Source of the DNA: Laccaria trichodermophora
Taxonomy: Eukaryota > Basidiomycota > Agaricomycetes > Agaricales > Hydnangiaceae
Reading direction: 5' to 3'
Length of the DNA stretch: 64,000 nt
Assembly (NCBI GenBank): GCA_018417955.1
Contig: JACTVC010000002.1
Location: forward strand, 3,596,001-3,660,000
The translations under genes were made by a program, and so were the position numbers. Under the pieces are notes generated by a model, which made no database searches, was not told where the DNA came from, and saw only the letters and a program-made list of their open reading frames with translations. This document shows, in pieces, positions 1 through 10,300 of this stretch; position 1 is the stretch's first letter, and every line of letters begins with the position of its first letter.

Positions 1-1377
1 GTATTCATTGATAGTCGGCAATTTACTCTGAGAGTTCTGTTGTGAAACATTCGGTAATGAAAGTATCTCGGCCCAGGGAGCTCCGTCTCTTAACTTTTGT
101 GGGGATTTCACTTGGTCTTGGTGATGTGGTACGTTATCGTAGAAATATCTTAGTCGAAGATCTAATCTGTCAAGATCTTCCATAGCATCGTAAATGCCAA
201 CGTCCGTTGAAATGGGAGAAGTGGGCATAGACACATTCTCTCCTGGTAGAGGACTACGATATTGCAATTCGTATTTCGTCAAATTCTCTTGCGCGAAATG
301 TAATCGCCTAGCGAGCCCCAACCAAGCGGCGTGGATTTGACCAACATCCGAAGATTCTCGTAATATGGGTAGAAAAGTATCCTTTGGGTCTACTTTGTAG
401 TAAGACGTTCGCTCAGGAATCAAAGCGGATGTTCTTTCTAAAAAGATCTGCAGTTCGCTCACAACTTGTTCTACTTGCGCTAATAGCGTCGGTTTCAAAG
501 CGTAACTCCTTTGAGGTCCTCTTAGTTCTACCGTATCGTTTTGAAGCAAATAGTTCTTTGAGGCAAGGTTGATGGCCCGTTGGTAAGTTGAAACGTCGTC
601 GTCACTTGAGGCTTTGTACTGAGCTATAAGCCTAGCCATAGGCGATCCTTCGTACCCTCTCTCAGCTTCGAGACGAAAGGTTTGTGACGAAGATTCTACG
701 GTAGAACTCATATTGGTATGGTCTGGATCTATGGTTACGGCAGGAGGATTGTCGAATTGTTGAGATATAGAAGTTAGGGGTAGTATTTCCCCGGTAACGC
801 TAATATTCGTAGTCGGTGAAATAGGAGCCGGAGTTTTGAATTCGAAAGCTCGGAAAGAATTAGGGGTATGATGAAACTCTGAAGAAGGGAGTCGTGGTTG
901 AAAACTCGAAGAAGGGGATGATGTATCCGTAGCGGATCGTGGAAGGAAAGGGTGGTGTTTGAATCCAACCGCTCGTCCTCGACCAATTTTCGAAGATTTC
1001 CCTCTATACGATAAGTCGCCCCGTAATACGCTGAAGTCGTTGAAAGTTTTATGAGTCGCTTCTGGTCCTCTGTTGGTGAGAGAAGATCGGGGTGTAGCGG
1101 GAACTGATAGACCTCTCGCTTTTGAAGCAGCGGGGTTTCTTGCTCGAGAGCTGTAAGGAGTCCTAGCTGGTTTGGAAGGGGAGGAAGATCGTGAGCGATC
1201 GGAAAGTGTAGGTTGACTTAACGATGAAGGAGGAGCACCCCTAATAGGTCTCCGATGCCTAGATCCTTCCGATAGACCTTCTTTCGCTACTGCTCTAAGC
1301 TCCTCTTCTGCAGATATGTCTAAGCCGGCCAGGCTGTCGTTGGTTCCCACAGTGTCCACCTTTGTAGGAACCTGTTA
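1..1377 (-). CDS. Unknown protein, partial at the left edge, disordered N-terminus then helical
   Basis: An open frame on the minus strand runs without a stop from about 1374 to the window edge. It is preceded by TAACAG, which reads as a 3' splice site, so a 5' exon lies upstream. No methionine occurs before the internal MSSTVESSS near 711. The first 220 residues are rich in Ser, Pro and Arg (for example DRSRSSSPSKPARTP) and look disordered. The rest is charged and probably helical, with EVEQVV-like and QIHAAWLGLARRLHFAQENL segments. I do not recognise a family. A retrotransposon Gag-like protein is a guess from composition only; no LTR is visible nearby. Confidence 0.55.
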
Positions 1378-2017
1378 GAGGATTAACGTCTGTTCGCGGT
1401 ATCCGAGTAACAACGACGAGTGAGTCTGGCGAGCTTTCGGTGTGAAGGAGTTACTACACTGGTGTATAGACCTCTGATGAAGGTCAGATCTGAGTTAAGA
1501 GTCGAACCGATACGCGAGTAGCTACTGATGCTCTGGATAGCCACGAGCGTAGACGTACTCTCCCTTCTCGGAAAGCCGCAGAAAGGTGTAAACGGTGATT
1601 GGAGGATGGAGAGAAAAGGGAACCAAAGAGTTAGTTCCTGAGAGTCACGAGCTCTCAACGGTGAATCACTATGCTACTGACCTCGTTAATATATCCCTGT
1701 CACGCGTGTAGTCGAGTCGTGAAGACGATGCTCGAGTGCTGCAAGACGTTGCAAGAATATGTATAAGAAGATGATGATACTACAGGCGTGACTGCAAAAA
1801 TTGTAGGTAAGCGTGACTACTGTGACCATGTGACAATTGAAGCAAAAGGCCTTCGCCTACGTTAAGTTGGGAATATAATAGTAAAGATGGATGGAGGGAT
1901 CGTCCCGTAGTCCTACCCGTTACAATAAGCAAGGCACACTTCTAGTATGTTGATTTTTTCCCTATAACCATTGTATCTGCCTCCATTCTTTCATTGCGTT
2001 GTTCTGCGTGCAATTAT
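1378..2017. other. Intergenic, nothing recognised
   Basis: Short open frames occur but none shows a domain or consistent splice signals. The 5' exon of the left-edge gene must lie somewhere in here. Confidence 0.5.
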
Positions 2018-2584
2018 TTACAGCATATTTTCAATAATGACTGTATGATCAGCTTCCATCTCGGTTACGTTATCCGCTGCATATTCCACTGCATCGTCAA
2101 TCTCCTTTCGTAAGTCATCTACCTCCTTCCTAAAGGTGTCCACTCGGGCCAGTAAGTCGCGCACACGTCTTTTGAGTTTCTGTGCCGTGCTTTTTAAACC
2201 GCCGGCTTTTTCTAATGCAGTAGGAAGTAGTGTGTCGATGATGTTGGTACGTCGTTGATGTGCAACCTTGAGACGTAATTTGTGATTTTGTGTACCTATG
2301 ATAGGGAACGTGTTAGCAATGAACGCAATTTTTTTTTTAGACCGGCTACCTATACTTGTATCTTGCTCAGCGGCGGCAGCTTCAAGCTCCAATTGCAAGT
2401 TGTGTTCATCTAAAGCTTCGTCGGCTGTCTTATCTGCCTTTTCAAAGTTTTCGAAGGCCTCGGTGAATTTCTCTGCCGCATTGAGAAGGTTTGACCAGTC
2501 GAAACCTAAGTGATCGTTTCTCAATTCGGAGGCAAGGTGCTGTATTTTTTGCTCGAAGATGGATGGGTGGATTTCCATTTCCAT
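2018..2584 (-). CDS. Small coiled-coil protein (about 188 aa), relative of the 37.5-kb gene
   Basis: A single-exon frame starting with ATG (MEMEIHPSIFEQKIQHLA). The N-terminal third contains DWSNLLNAAEKFTEAFENFE followed by KADKTADEALDEHN. The C-terminal half (residues about 125-185) has heptad-like leucines and valines with many charges (RDLLARVDTFRKEVDDLRKE) and should form a coiled coil. A basic RSKKK patch lies near residue 81. The pattern DWxxLxxAAxxFxxAxxxFExADxxAD recurs in the plus-strand protein at 37,535-38,084, so the two are probably paralogs. Function is unknown. Confidence 0.65.
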   Translation of the reverse strand: MEMEIHPSIFEQKIQHLASELRNDHLGFDWSNLLNAAEKFTEAFENFEKADKTADEALDEHNLQLELEAAAAEQDTSIGSRSKKKIAFIANTFPIIGTQNHKLRLKVAHQRRTNIIDTLLPTALEKAGGLKSTAQKLKRRVRDLLARVDTFRKEVDDLRKEIDDAVEYAADNVTEMEADHTVIIENML

Positions 2585-2912
2585 GGTAGTTCGGTAGATC
2601 GACTTAATGAAAAAAATTTAACAGCACAAGAGCGCAAACATGTGATTGTCAAGGTCTCCCAACGTCATACAAACGATGAGTCTACGCACGCGAGCGAGGA
2701 AACATATGCAAATAATCGGTTATGGCGAACGTAAACGCCTTGGGGGTAGAAGTGCATCCAGGGGATTTACATAGTCGATGAACTTTCAAATATAATATTG
2801 GTGTTTCAGCGCATGGAATGCTATTCGTCAGGTGCTGCTGTTTGTCAAGAAATATGATACAAATATGATACTGTTCGTCAAGAAATATTGTTCGACAAGA
2901 AATACAAACTCT
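2585..2912. other. Intergenic with a short direct repeat
   Basis: Around 2835-2905 the motif GTCAAGAAATAT recurs three times with small changes (tttgtcaagaaatatgatac, ttcgtcaagaaatattgttc, then gacaagaaat). Nothing else was recognised. Confidence 0.4.
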
Positions 2913-4641
2913 TCACTGCTCCTCCTCCACCTCCCTGTTCCGCTCCTCCGGCTCCCCATTCGGCAAGGGAAAGGCACCCGAACTCATCTCCACGTCCGCG
3001 CTCATCTCACGCAATTCCCTGTCATACCTTGCCAACGTCTTCATTATCATCGCGAAATACACCATCCCAATCACCCAGACCCCCGTGACAGCCACCCGTG
3101 GACCCAGACCCGCCGTTGCGTTTAACGGTGGGGAAGAATCGTTCACTGATCCGTCAAGCCAGACAAATGAAATGATGGACGCGAGGAAGAGGAGCAATGA
3201 CCTGTTGGAAAATAAATAAATAAATAAAGCGTCAGGCCGATGATGGAGTCTGGAGGTAAACAATACCAAGACGTCGATACCGCCGGCATCGCCAGTAAAA
3301 CGTGAACATTCCACCATGTAGCGGAACTTGTCCCCCTTACTTCCTACCAGCAGCCGAATCGGTTAATATTAATTTTTTCCCTTTATTCTTGAACACAAAC
3401 ACGCACCTCTTCCCATTTCGACGATCGAAACATGCTCCTCATCGTCCCAAATCTCATCATATATAGATATCCATATACAAGACCCATCAACGCGCATATC
3501 AAAGAAAGTTGCGCAATGTTCTTCGTAATAGGGTCATTGGACGCTTGGGGTATTTGCAATAACGTTAAAATAGCACTACGATGTTACTTGTTTTTAGCTT
3601 TACCGCACTTAAAAACAGAAAATATGACGCACGATATCAAAAAAGCAGATGCGCCGTTCAGTATTTCCCAATCCTTCGACAATGAGTCCAAATTCGAATC
3701 CGTCCCAGCGGTCCTCGAATGGTACCACATTGGAAACCTCAGAAGCAATAGATTGTAGTAAATCTGCCTGGGCAACAGACGCGCGGCTTCGTATAATGAC
3801 TTTACTGTAATTTCATTGCAGTTGTAATAGCCGTTTGACGAGGAACTGAAGGAGGGGTTGGTGTTGGTCGTCGGATCTGCGATTGTATCTTGGCCTGGGT
3901 TGTCGTTCGTTTCGGAGTCGACAGCTCCAATAGATGAGGACCACTGGTAAAAATGAGCCCAGCTCGTCGATATCTGCGGAAGCAACCTCAACGCGTTAAC
4001 GGACGCAAATCTCTCTGGAACAGGGGAGTTTGCGCGCGAACGAGAGGCGGTATCGGATGTAGTTGGGTATATGAAGTTCGATTTCACGCTGATGTTTAGC
4101 CGCTCGGGGTCTGCTCCATGACGTGTAGCTCTCCCTCTTAACGCTGTACATAACAGTTAGCACACGATTAGGACCTTGAGAGGATGGATACGTACCTTGA
4201 CCATCGCTCCACGTAGTAGTCAACGATACGCTACCATCCGAAACGCTCTCCCTTGCTATCCCTCTGTCTTCGTCGTGTGTATCAATCGAGACGTCGGTCG
4301 CGGTATTGGCGTTATTCGATAGGCGTATAGTTCCTGTCATTTCGATACCCAAATTTGCAGGCAACGTCTCTGCTTCTGTAGTCCCTCTTGTGGTTGTCGC
4401 GAATACGCGTTCGGTGTCCATTATGTCCGCTTTACAAGCTGTGGCGTGAGCGTGACACAGTATCACTACCTCCAGGCGTTGTAGTAACGTTCGCCTGCCA
4501 GAGACGCGTCTTCGTCAGCGTGGATAGAGCAGCACGCTTAATTTCGTATGGCGTTTGGCGAGGGATCCTTGCAGCTGTGTATGTAGACTTATTCCGCGTG
4601 TTGCGCTCGGGTTTGGACGTCTTCGCTTTCATCGTTTTCAA
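2913..4641 (-). CDS. Multi-exon membrane protein, basidiomycete-type, function unknown
   Basis: Exons can be chained through clear GT-AG introns. A Ser/Thr-rich N-terminal part carries TPYEIKRAALSTLTKTRLWQ. A helical part follows (SLYEAARLLPRQIYYNLLLL, RFPMWYHSR). Then come hydrophobic stretches: ASAFLISC, IAQLSLICALMGLVYGYLYM, VHVLLAMPAV, LLLFLASIISFVW and VAVTGVWVIGMVYFAMIM. The tail is acidic (EPEERNREVEEEQ). I place introns near 4139-4195, 3560-3600, 3350-3410 and 3220-3290. This pattern matches a membrane-protein family I recall from agaricomycetes without an assigned role. The start is uncertain because upstream exons are possible and the intron joining 4460 to 4390 is inferred. Confidence 0.65.
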
Positions 4642-4979
4642 TATTGCTAACCTCCTGTTCCGTAATGAGGGTACGTTGTCATTCTGCCTCCGCTTGCTTC
4701 CGTCTGTGGGAGGGCGATTTCACTGTAAACAAGAAGATGTGTTGGTGAACAGCTATTTATAACGCTGGTCGCTTTCCGCGCGTTTATCTGGATGTACGAT
4801 ACATGAAGAGGGAGTAGAAGTTGTGAAGGATTTGCGGACATGGTCGTTTTGGTGCGCAGCAAGTCTATGCAGATTATTGCCCCGCAGTCCCGCATTGTTA
4901 GGACGTGGATAGTGTGGTCGGTGTGCACGACGGTCCAAAAAAGGCGCTAAATCTGCGAGAAAATCATACATTGGTCGAG
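4642..4979. other. Intergenic, possible 5' exon of the membrane gene
   Basis: Contains ATGACAAC followed by a possible donor on the minus strand near 4670-4685. No domain was recognised. Confidence 0.3.
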
Positions 4980-4980
4980 A

Positions 4981-5239
4981 ATATAGTCATAACGTAAGAC
5001 TTACGGTAGCATGCAATTGGGAAAGCATCTCCGACTTCACGCGTAAGCGCTATCTGCCATGGCTCGGGTTTCGCATGTCCTCAGACATGTGCGACAGTTT
5101 CTTTTCTTGGGTATCGGTTAAATTCACGTACGTTCAAGAGCTGGATTTGACGCAAATGGTTCCCCCAGACCCGAACATGTGGACCTGGAGATTAGATGCG
5201 TTGTGGGACTCGTGTCCGGAGTTGCAGTCGTCGGGGTAA
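4981..5239 (+). pseudogene. Fragment resembling an F-box/LRR protein
   Basis: A plus-strand stretch of about 83 codons ends in TAA at 5237. It contains VACNWESISDFTRKRYLPWL, SFFSWVSVKFTYVQELDL and WRLDALWDSCPELQ. The alternation of hydrophobic strands with xLxLxxM/CPxL is like the repeats of fungal F-box/LRR proteins. There is no start codon in the expected place and no continuation after the stop, so it is probably a relic or an internal exon. The family call is an impression only. Confidence 0.3.
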
Positions 5240-5599
5240 AAACCTACCAGCGGCCGGCGAAAAAAGTCAAGTAATATTTTAGGTGAATGAAGTGGGCTGG
5301 TATATGTCCCTTGAAATTTATGGCATCCATAGGCGAGGGGTAAGTTTTACTCATGTGGATTTCTTTGGTGATAGCGCGGAACGGACACACCGTGGTATAA
5401 AATATATGCTCCACGATGCGAGTATCGGATATTGTTCTAACCTCTGCTAAACCTCACATAAGTTGAGATGAAAATCAGAAAGAGGTTTGAGAAACTTGAA
5501 CAGACGCAACTTCAAACTCCTTCTTATCACTGTCAGTGACGTTCGCCTGAAGCCCAGCAACCGATTTCCCAGCCGTGCGATGAACAAGTGTGGCTGAGA

Positions 5600-6915
5600 C
5601 CGCAGCTGTATGTCCGCCAATCATCAATTACCCTTTCCAAACTTTGATCCTCGAGCAGGAAGGGGACGAACCAAACATGGCAGTGAGGAAAGCAATCCCA
5701 CCGGACTAACACTCATTCCATGGCACCAGACCCCTGCTTCACCATCAGAGTATCGTTTGAAATTGCCTTCGTGAGGCGCTTGTGTTGAGACCAAGATTCC
5801 TACCGCTGCGTTGAATCGGAATTCTATCAAATAATACTACTCATTCAAGGAACCCCACTCACCTAGCCTTAGCCATGTGATACTCAATACGGTGAAGGTT
5901 GTATAAAACTCAGCACAGCCTTCAGAATCACAAGTCTCGGAATGTCGTTTTTGCCCAGCCGAAATGGGTAGAGCCACAGCAAACCACTTTGTGCAGTCAA
6001 GCGATGGGTCCATCGCCTGCTGCGCAATAATATTTTGTGGTGATGATAACAGCGAGCTCTGTCCACCGATGTTTGCGGCCAATGCGATTGATTGCCAAGT
6101 GCCGAGGTCCGTTAGTGTCCGCAAAATGGGCTAGAGAGAGGCACGTTGGTTTCGGTGGAAAACAATAATAATGGAGGTCAGATGATACCTATGTATCAGG
6201 GTGAAGCACAGCGTGGGGGCAGCAACATCACTAGGTTAACCATGAACGTGAGTAAGAGTGAACAGCTTATGACCATGAGGAATAGAGATCACGTGATCCA
6301 CATGCTGGCGAAACGCGACACGCCCATGAATGCAAGCAGAACGGTGCTTGGGTGGTAGTGTGAGAACGCGAGTGATCAGCGCTCGGTCAAATTGGTCTTG
6401 TTGGGGCGGATGAAATGGTAAAGCCTCCGATTGATAGCATGATCGTTGGTAATGAGAACATGATGTAAAAAAAACGTATCTGAAAAAGATTGAGAATGAG
6501 ATTCTTGAGATGCGGGTTTGATCATGACATACTTTGTGGCAGCAGGCGTCAATAACTGTCCATCACCTTCGTCGCGGATGACTCTAAGAAGAACTAAAAG
6601 CAAAGGAACACAGATAGACGTGACAAATAAGGGGATGGCCTGGATGAATGTATAGTCAGGGAAAACCAGACCTCTGTGAAAGCATCAATTAGCTTCGAAG
6701 CCTTCCACGGACTGAATGTTCAAAAGTAGGGCAAAGACAGCGACAGCAATGGCCATAAGTATGTGCCTTTTCTTGAGCTTGAACTTGCCAACAGAAGTTG
6801 GGATGTTTAGCAGAGACGGCTCAGGCTCCTGAACGAGTGTCGCACCAGGTGGTATTGTCGGATCGGCCTCTCCCCTCCTCTCGCGACCGATCTCCGTTGC
6901 CATTTTCTTCTTCAT
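5600..6915 (-). pseudogene. Decayed phosphate permease, PHO87/PHO90/PHO91-like (SLC13-type anion transporter)
   Basis: The pieces are colinear with the fungal low-affinity phosphate permease family. FKLKKRHILMAIAVAVFALL leads into NIQSVEGFEAN, then a TGA codon, then a segment ending in IQAIPLFVTSICVPLLLVLL. After an intron comes MFSLPTIMLSIGGFTISSA; then PSTVLLAFMGVSRFASMWI; then DVAAPTLCF; then LRTLTDLGTWQSIALAANIG with SSPQNIIAQQAMDP, the family's diagnostic SSPQNI loop. The in-frame TGA near 6688 falls where the family usually has Arg, consistent with CGA to TGA. At least one frame break occurs near 6400. Downstream of 5840 the match fades. A single-copy sequencing error would not explain both the nonsense codon and the frame breaks. 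Confidence 0.7.
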
Positions 6916-7029
6916 TATCCGCTAGTGGAGGAGCGTTGATGCTGGTGGACGTGATACTGACTTCAGAACCGAACGTTCTGGTCGTTGTCACCATGGCGGT
7001 CTTGCGCGTAGTGGCTGTACTTGGAATAT
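6916..7029. other. Short intergenic segment
   Basis: Separates the permease relic from the palindromic repeat. Nothing was recognised. Confidence 0.3.
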
Positions 7030-7095
7030 GACAAACAATGACAAATTTTCAACTGAAAAGTGGACGAGTCTAAAATTTGTAGATGTTTGGTTGGT
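7030..7095. repeat. Palindrome family copy 1 (degenerate), beyond the Helitron 3' end
   Basis: The left arm GACAAACAATGACAAATTTT continues to CAACTGAAAAGTGGAC and matches the other copies closely. The right arm is shortened to GAGTCTAAAATTTGT and ends near ATGTTTGGTTGG. It lies about 280 bp past the Helitron stop codon. Confidence 0.75.
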
Positions 7096-7372
7096 ACCTT
7101 CGGAAAGACAGGTCGCCGAATAGCGGGCATTCAAGTTCTTGACGCTGGAAGCTACTTACTTGACAGTCGGTGATGGTGACACAGGGTGAGAATTGTCGCT
7201 GTCATTACCACCGGCATCATAGACCGTCATCCTGAACAACGATGCGAGAACCACCAATAGATCACCCATCAACAACAGCTGTGGCATCCTCCGCGGCTGG
7301 TTGCAACAAAAGTTCCGCGTTGGACAAATCTTTGGCTGACCACAAGATGTTGAGAGATATTACCATCGTGAC
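7096..7372. other. Helitron 3' flank
   Basis: Non-coding stretch between palindrome copy 1 and the Helitron stop. No CTRR-type terminus could be fixed by eye. Confidence 0.3.
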
Positions 7373-10300
7373 TCAACCAATCAGAGAATATATTGCGAAA
7401 GAGGCATGTTTGTCATTGCATGTATTTAACCATGTGTCAGAGTGCAGTGAATGTATATGTGATACTGGAAATGCGCGCGCTCCATTTTGGCCGTCATGGA
7501 ACCATATCTTCCCGTCCGAAGTGATGATGCGACTGTTGAAATGATAATTACCCGCGTAAATTACACCATGCAAGGTAAATGTTAATAACCTATTATCGCA
7601 AAACAGTTTGAATTTGGTGTCGATGATCAGATCTTCTTGATGAAGCTGTACCACCAACAAGTGGGGTGCGTATGGTAAAATATCAGGCAGCCGAAGCATG
7701 ACTTCATGGGAACGTCTGAAACATTTTGGGCAACGTCGCCAACCGTTCAAGCGGATTTGAAGTGCTTCAGAAAGACGACGGTGTTGGGTTTGCTGTAGTT
7801 CTAAACCTTCAAGTGCCGTAAATTCCCTGATGTTACCAAACATTTGAGTAGTTTTGTAATTACAATCAGGACAAGTAACAGGCGAAGTAAACATGGAAGG
7901 ATGACCTACAATTTCCTTGATAAGCTGTTGGATGTCGGTAAAAACATGGCCTTTTGGATATGAGTCGTTGTCATACTCGTACAGTAGTTGTCGCGTGATA
8001 TCTCTGGCGACTTCAAGGCTGCATGTGCCGTTTTCATAGGCTGCGAAACCTTGTACCACAGTTTTCATATAAACGCTGAGTGAGGACAACTTGATCGTAT
8101 GTGCACGTTTGTTTTCTTTCCACATATTATACAGGATTGCAAAGGGTGCGTCGTAAGCGCAACTATATGAGACGGCATCCCAGATAGGACCTACCGGCGA
8201 ATAATTGGTTATTGTCGTTTCGGTTTGTGTCGTCGTATTGGTTTTTTTTTTGGTTTTTTCAGTTGAAGATGTTTTCGTTTTAGGTTTGATTTTACTTGGA
8301 TCAGGGATATAGTTTGAAATGGCGGTCTGGGCATTTATTTTGAGGTCCCAGGTGCCATCCTTTTGTATGTCTTTTATTTCTTGATCTGTAGGGCCCCATC
8401 TCAATGCGGCAATGCAAGGCAATTGCTCCTTTTTTTCGATTCTTTTCCACAATTGATATGCGCGGACGGTTGGATTTCTCAAGTCTCCGAAGATGCCTTC
8501 AGGTAACGTCCCGTGGTAACGCATAGTTGTTACCTCATCGAGTAAAAACAATTCTCTAAATTCTTGTCTGAGGAAACCTGATATACCTTTTGTTATTTTA
8601 CGAGCGTCAAAACCTTGGATAATGATAGTGCCATCAGCCGATGCACTTCTGGACAGGCAAGTGTAATAAGATTGAGCGGTCTTGCAATTATTGAGCTCCA
8701 CAATGTTTAAAGGTCGGGTCTTACCTTGAGCAGCATAATCAGTCATAGAAAAATTGGGCAAGACCATAACTTGTTGTCGAGTGAGGGTGACCATATGATC
8801 GTTGGGCAGTAGAGCTTTGACTGTAGAACTCGTTCTTGACATAGGTACGACGTTGAGTGGAAGTCCTGGCAGTTCTACATTTCTCGGGGGATTTACGAGT
8901 TTCACGAACAGTGTTTCTAGTACCTTTTTTCCATGGTCTCCGATGAAATCATTCCATCCTACGACGACAGCCTCTTGTCCTTTTGTGATGCAGAGTTCTG
9001 TAGCGTCGTTGATCCTGACCATGACGGGCATACCTAAACAGATTGACAATTTTCCTGGAATGTGTTCACTGGTACACGGCGATGCATTCCATAAGACACT
9101 TTGTAGTCCGATAGCAATGTTTCCCAGGCGACCAGTTTTTCCTGTGGGCGAAGCGGAGTTGCTAAGTTTGTCAATGGAGTAGAAATGCTCCAGGCTTTGA
9201 CCAGTATCACGAGCAAAACGATTGCTACCTATTTCGTTAATTCTGTCTTTTTGAGAATTCCAGGCAGTTATGATTGACACGTGTCGAAAGCGAGGGTCAT
9301 TGATTTGAGGTTGATCCCTTCGTCTGCCGGCAATTCTAGTGTTCAAAAAGGCGACGTCGCTGTGCGTACAAGCTGCGTATCTCATGTTTTCCAAGGCAGT
9401 TCGCAATTTCGCATCTTCAGGAGACTGTACTGTTTGCCTCATATTTTGTTTCAAAATAACAACTGTAGTAAATTGATGCCATAAGATTTTACCTATCGTG
9501 CTTTCTTGTGAATTCTTAGAATGTGAGAAGTCTTGAATTTTGGCAACTTCATTGCTATAAAGGGCATGTCCTCTTGCGGGGGGTAGTTGAGCAAAGTCTC
9601 CCGCTACGATCATGTTAATACCACCAAAAGGTTTATCGTGAACGTTTCGAACTTGACTTAAACGTGAACTAATAGCGTAGAGCTCATGACATGCTACCAT
9701 AGATATTTCATCAATGAAGACATATTGTACGCCTTGCATGCGTATGCGCGCGTCGTGTACCGCTTTCGCTTCGGAAATACGAGGTTGTCGATCCTCATCT
9801 TCTTTTTTTGAAATGTGTATACTTAACACCGAATGATAAGTATGACCGTTTAATAAAGCGGCTGCGGTACCTGTAGGCGCTAATATTATAAAACGATGGG
9901 CCTCGTTTTTCCGTTCAAACATTTCTGCAATAGCCTTGAGTACTTGACTCTTGCCGGTACCTCCCATACCGCCGAGATACATTTTTAGTTGATTTGGGGG
10001 TGCCAAGGAGGAGGCATGGTTAGCGACAATTCGAAAAGCTCGCTCTTGTTCGTCATTTAGTTCGTACTTTATCACCGTTTCATCGATTATGTCGTTATGA
10101 ATCTCCTTCTGCGCTTTGAATGTCTTGGTAAAATAATTCGCGGTTAGCACACGTACTTTATCTGAAGGTTTATCTGAATCTATGGGTTGTTGCTCTTCGG
10201 ACGTAGGCAGATGTGCATTTTTTAGTGTTAACAGTTTTTGCTTTGCTTCGTTAACGAGCGTTTTCCACTGATTTGCGCTACGTAATATTTGTGGCTTGAA

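Noticed and set aside
1..1377. Retrotransposon Gag for the left-edge gene
   Set aside because: No zinc knuckle, LTR or polymerase sequence is visible in the window; composition alone is not enough.
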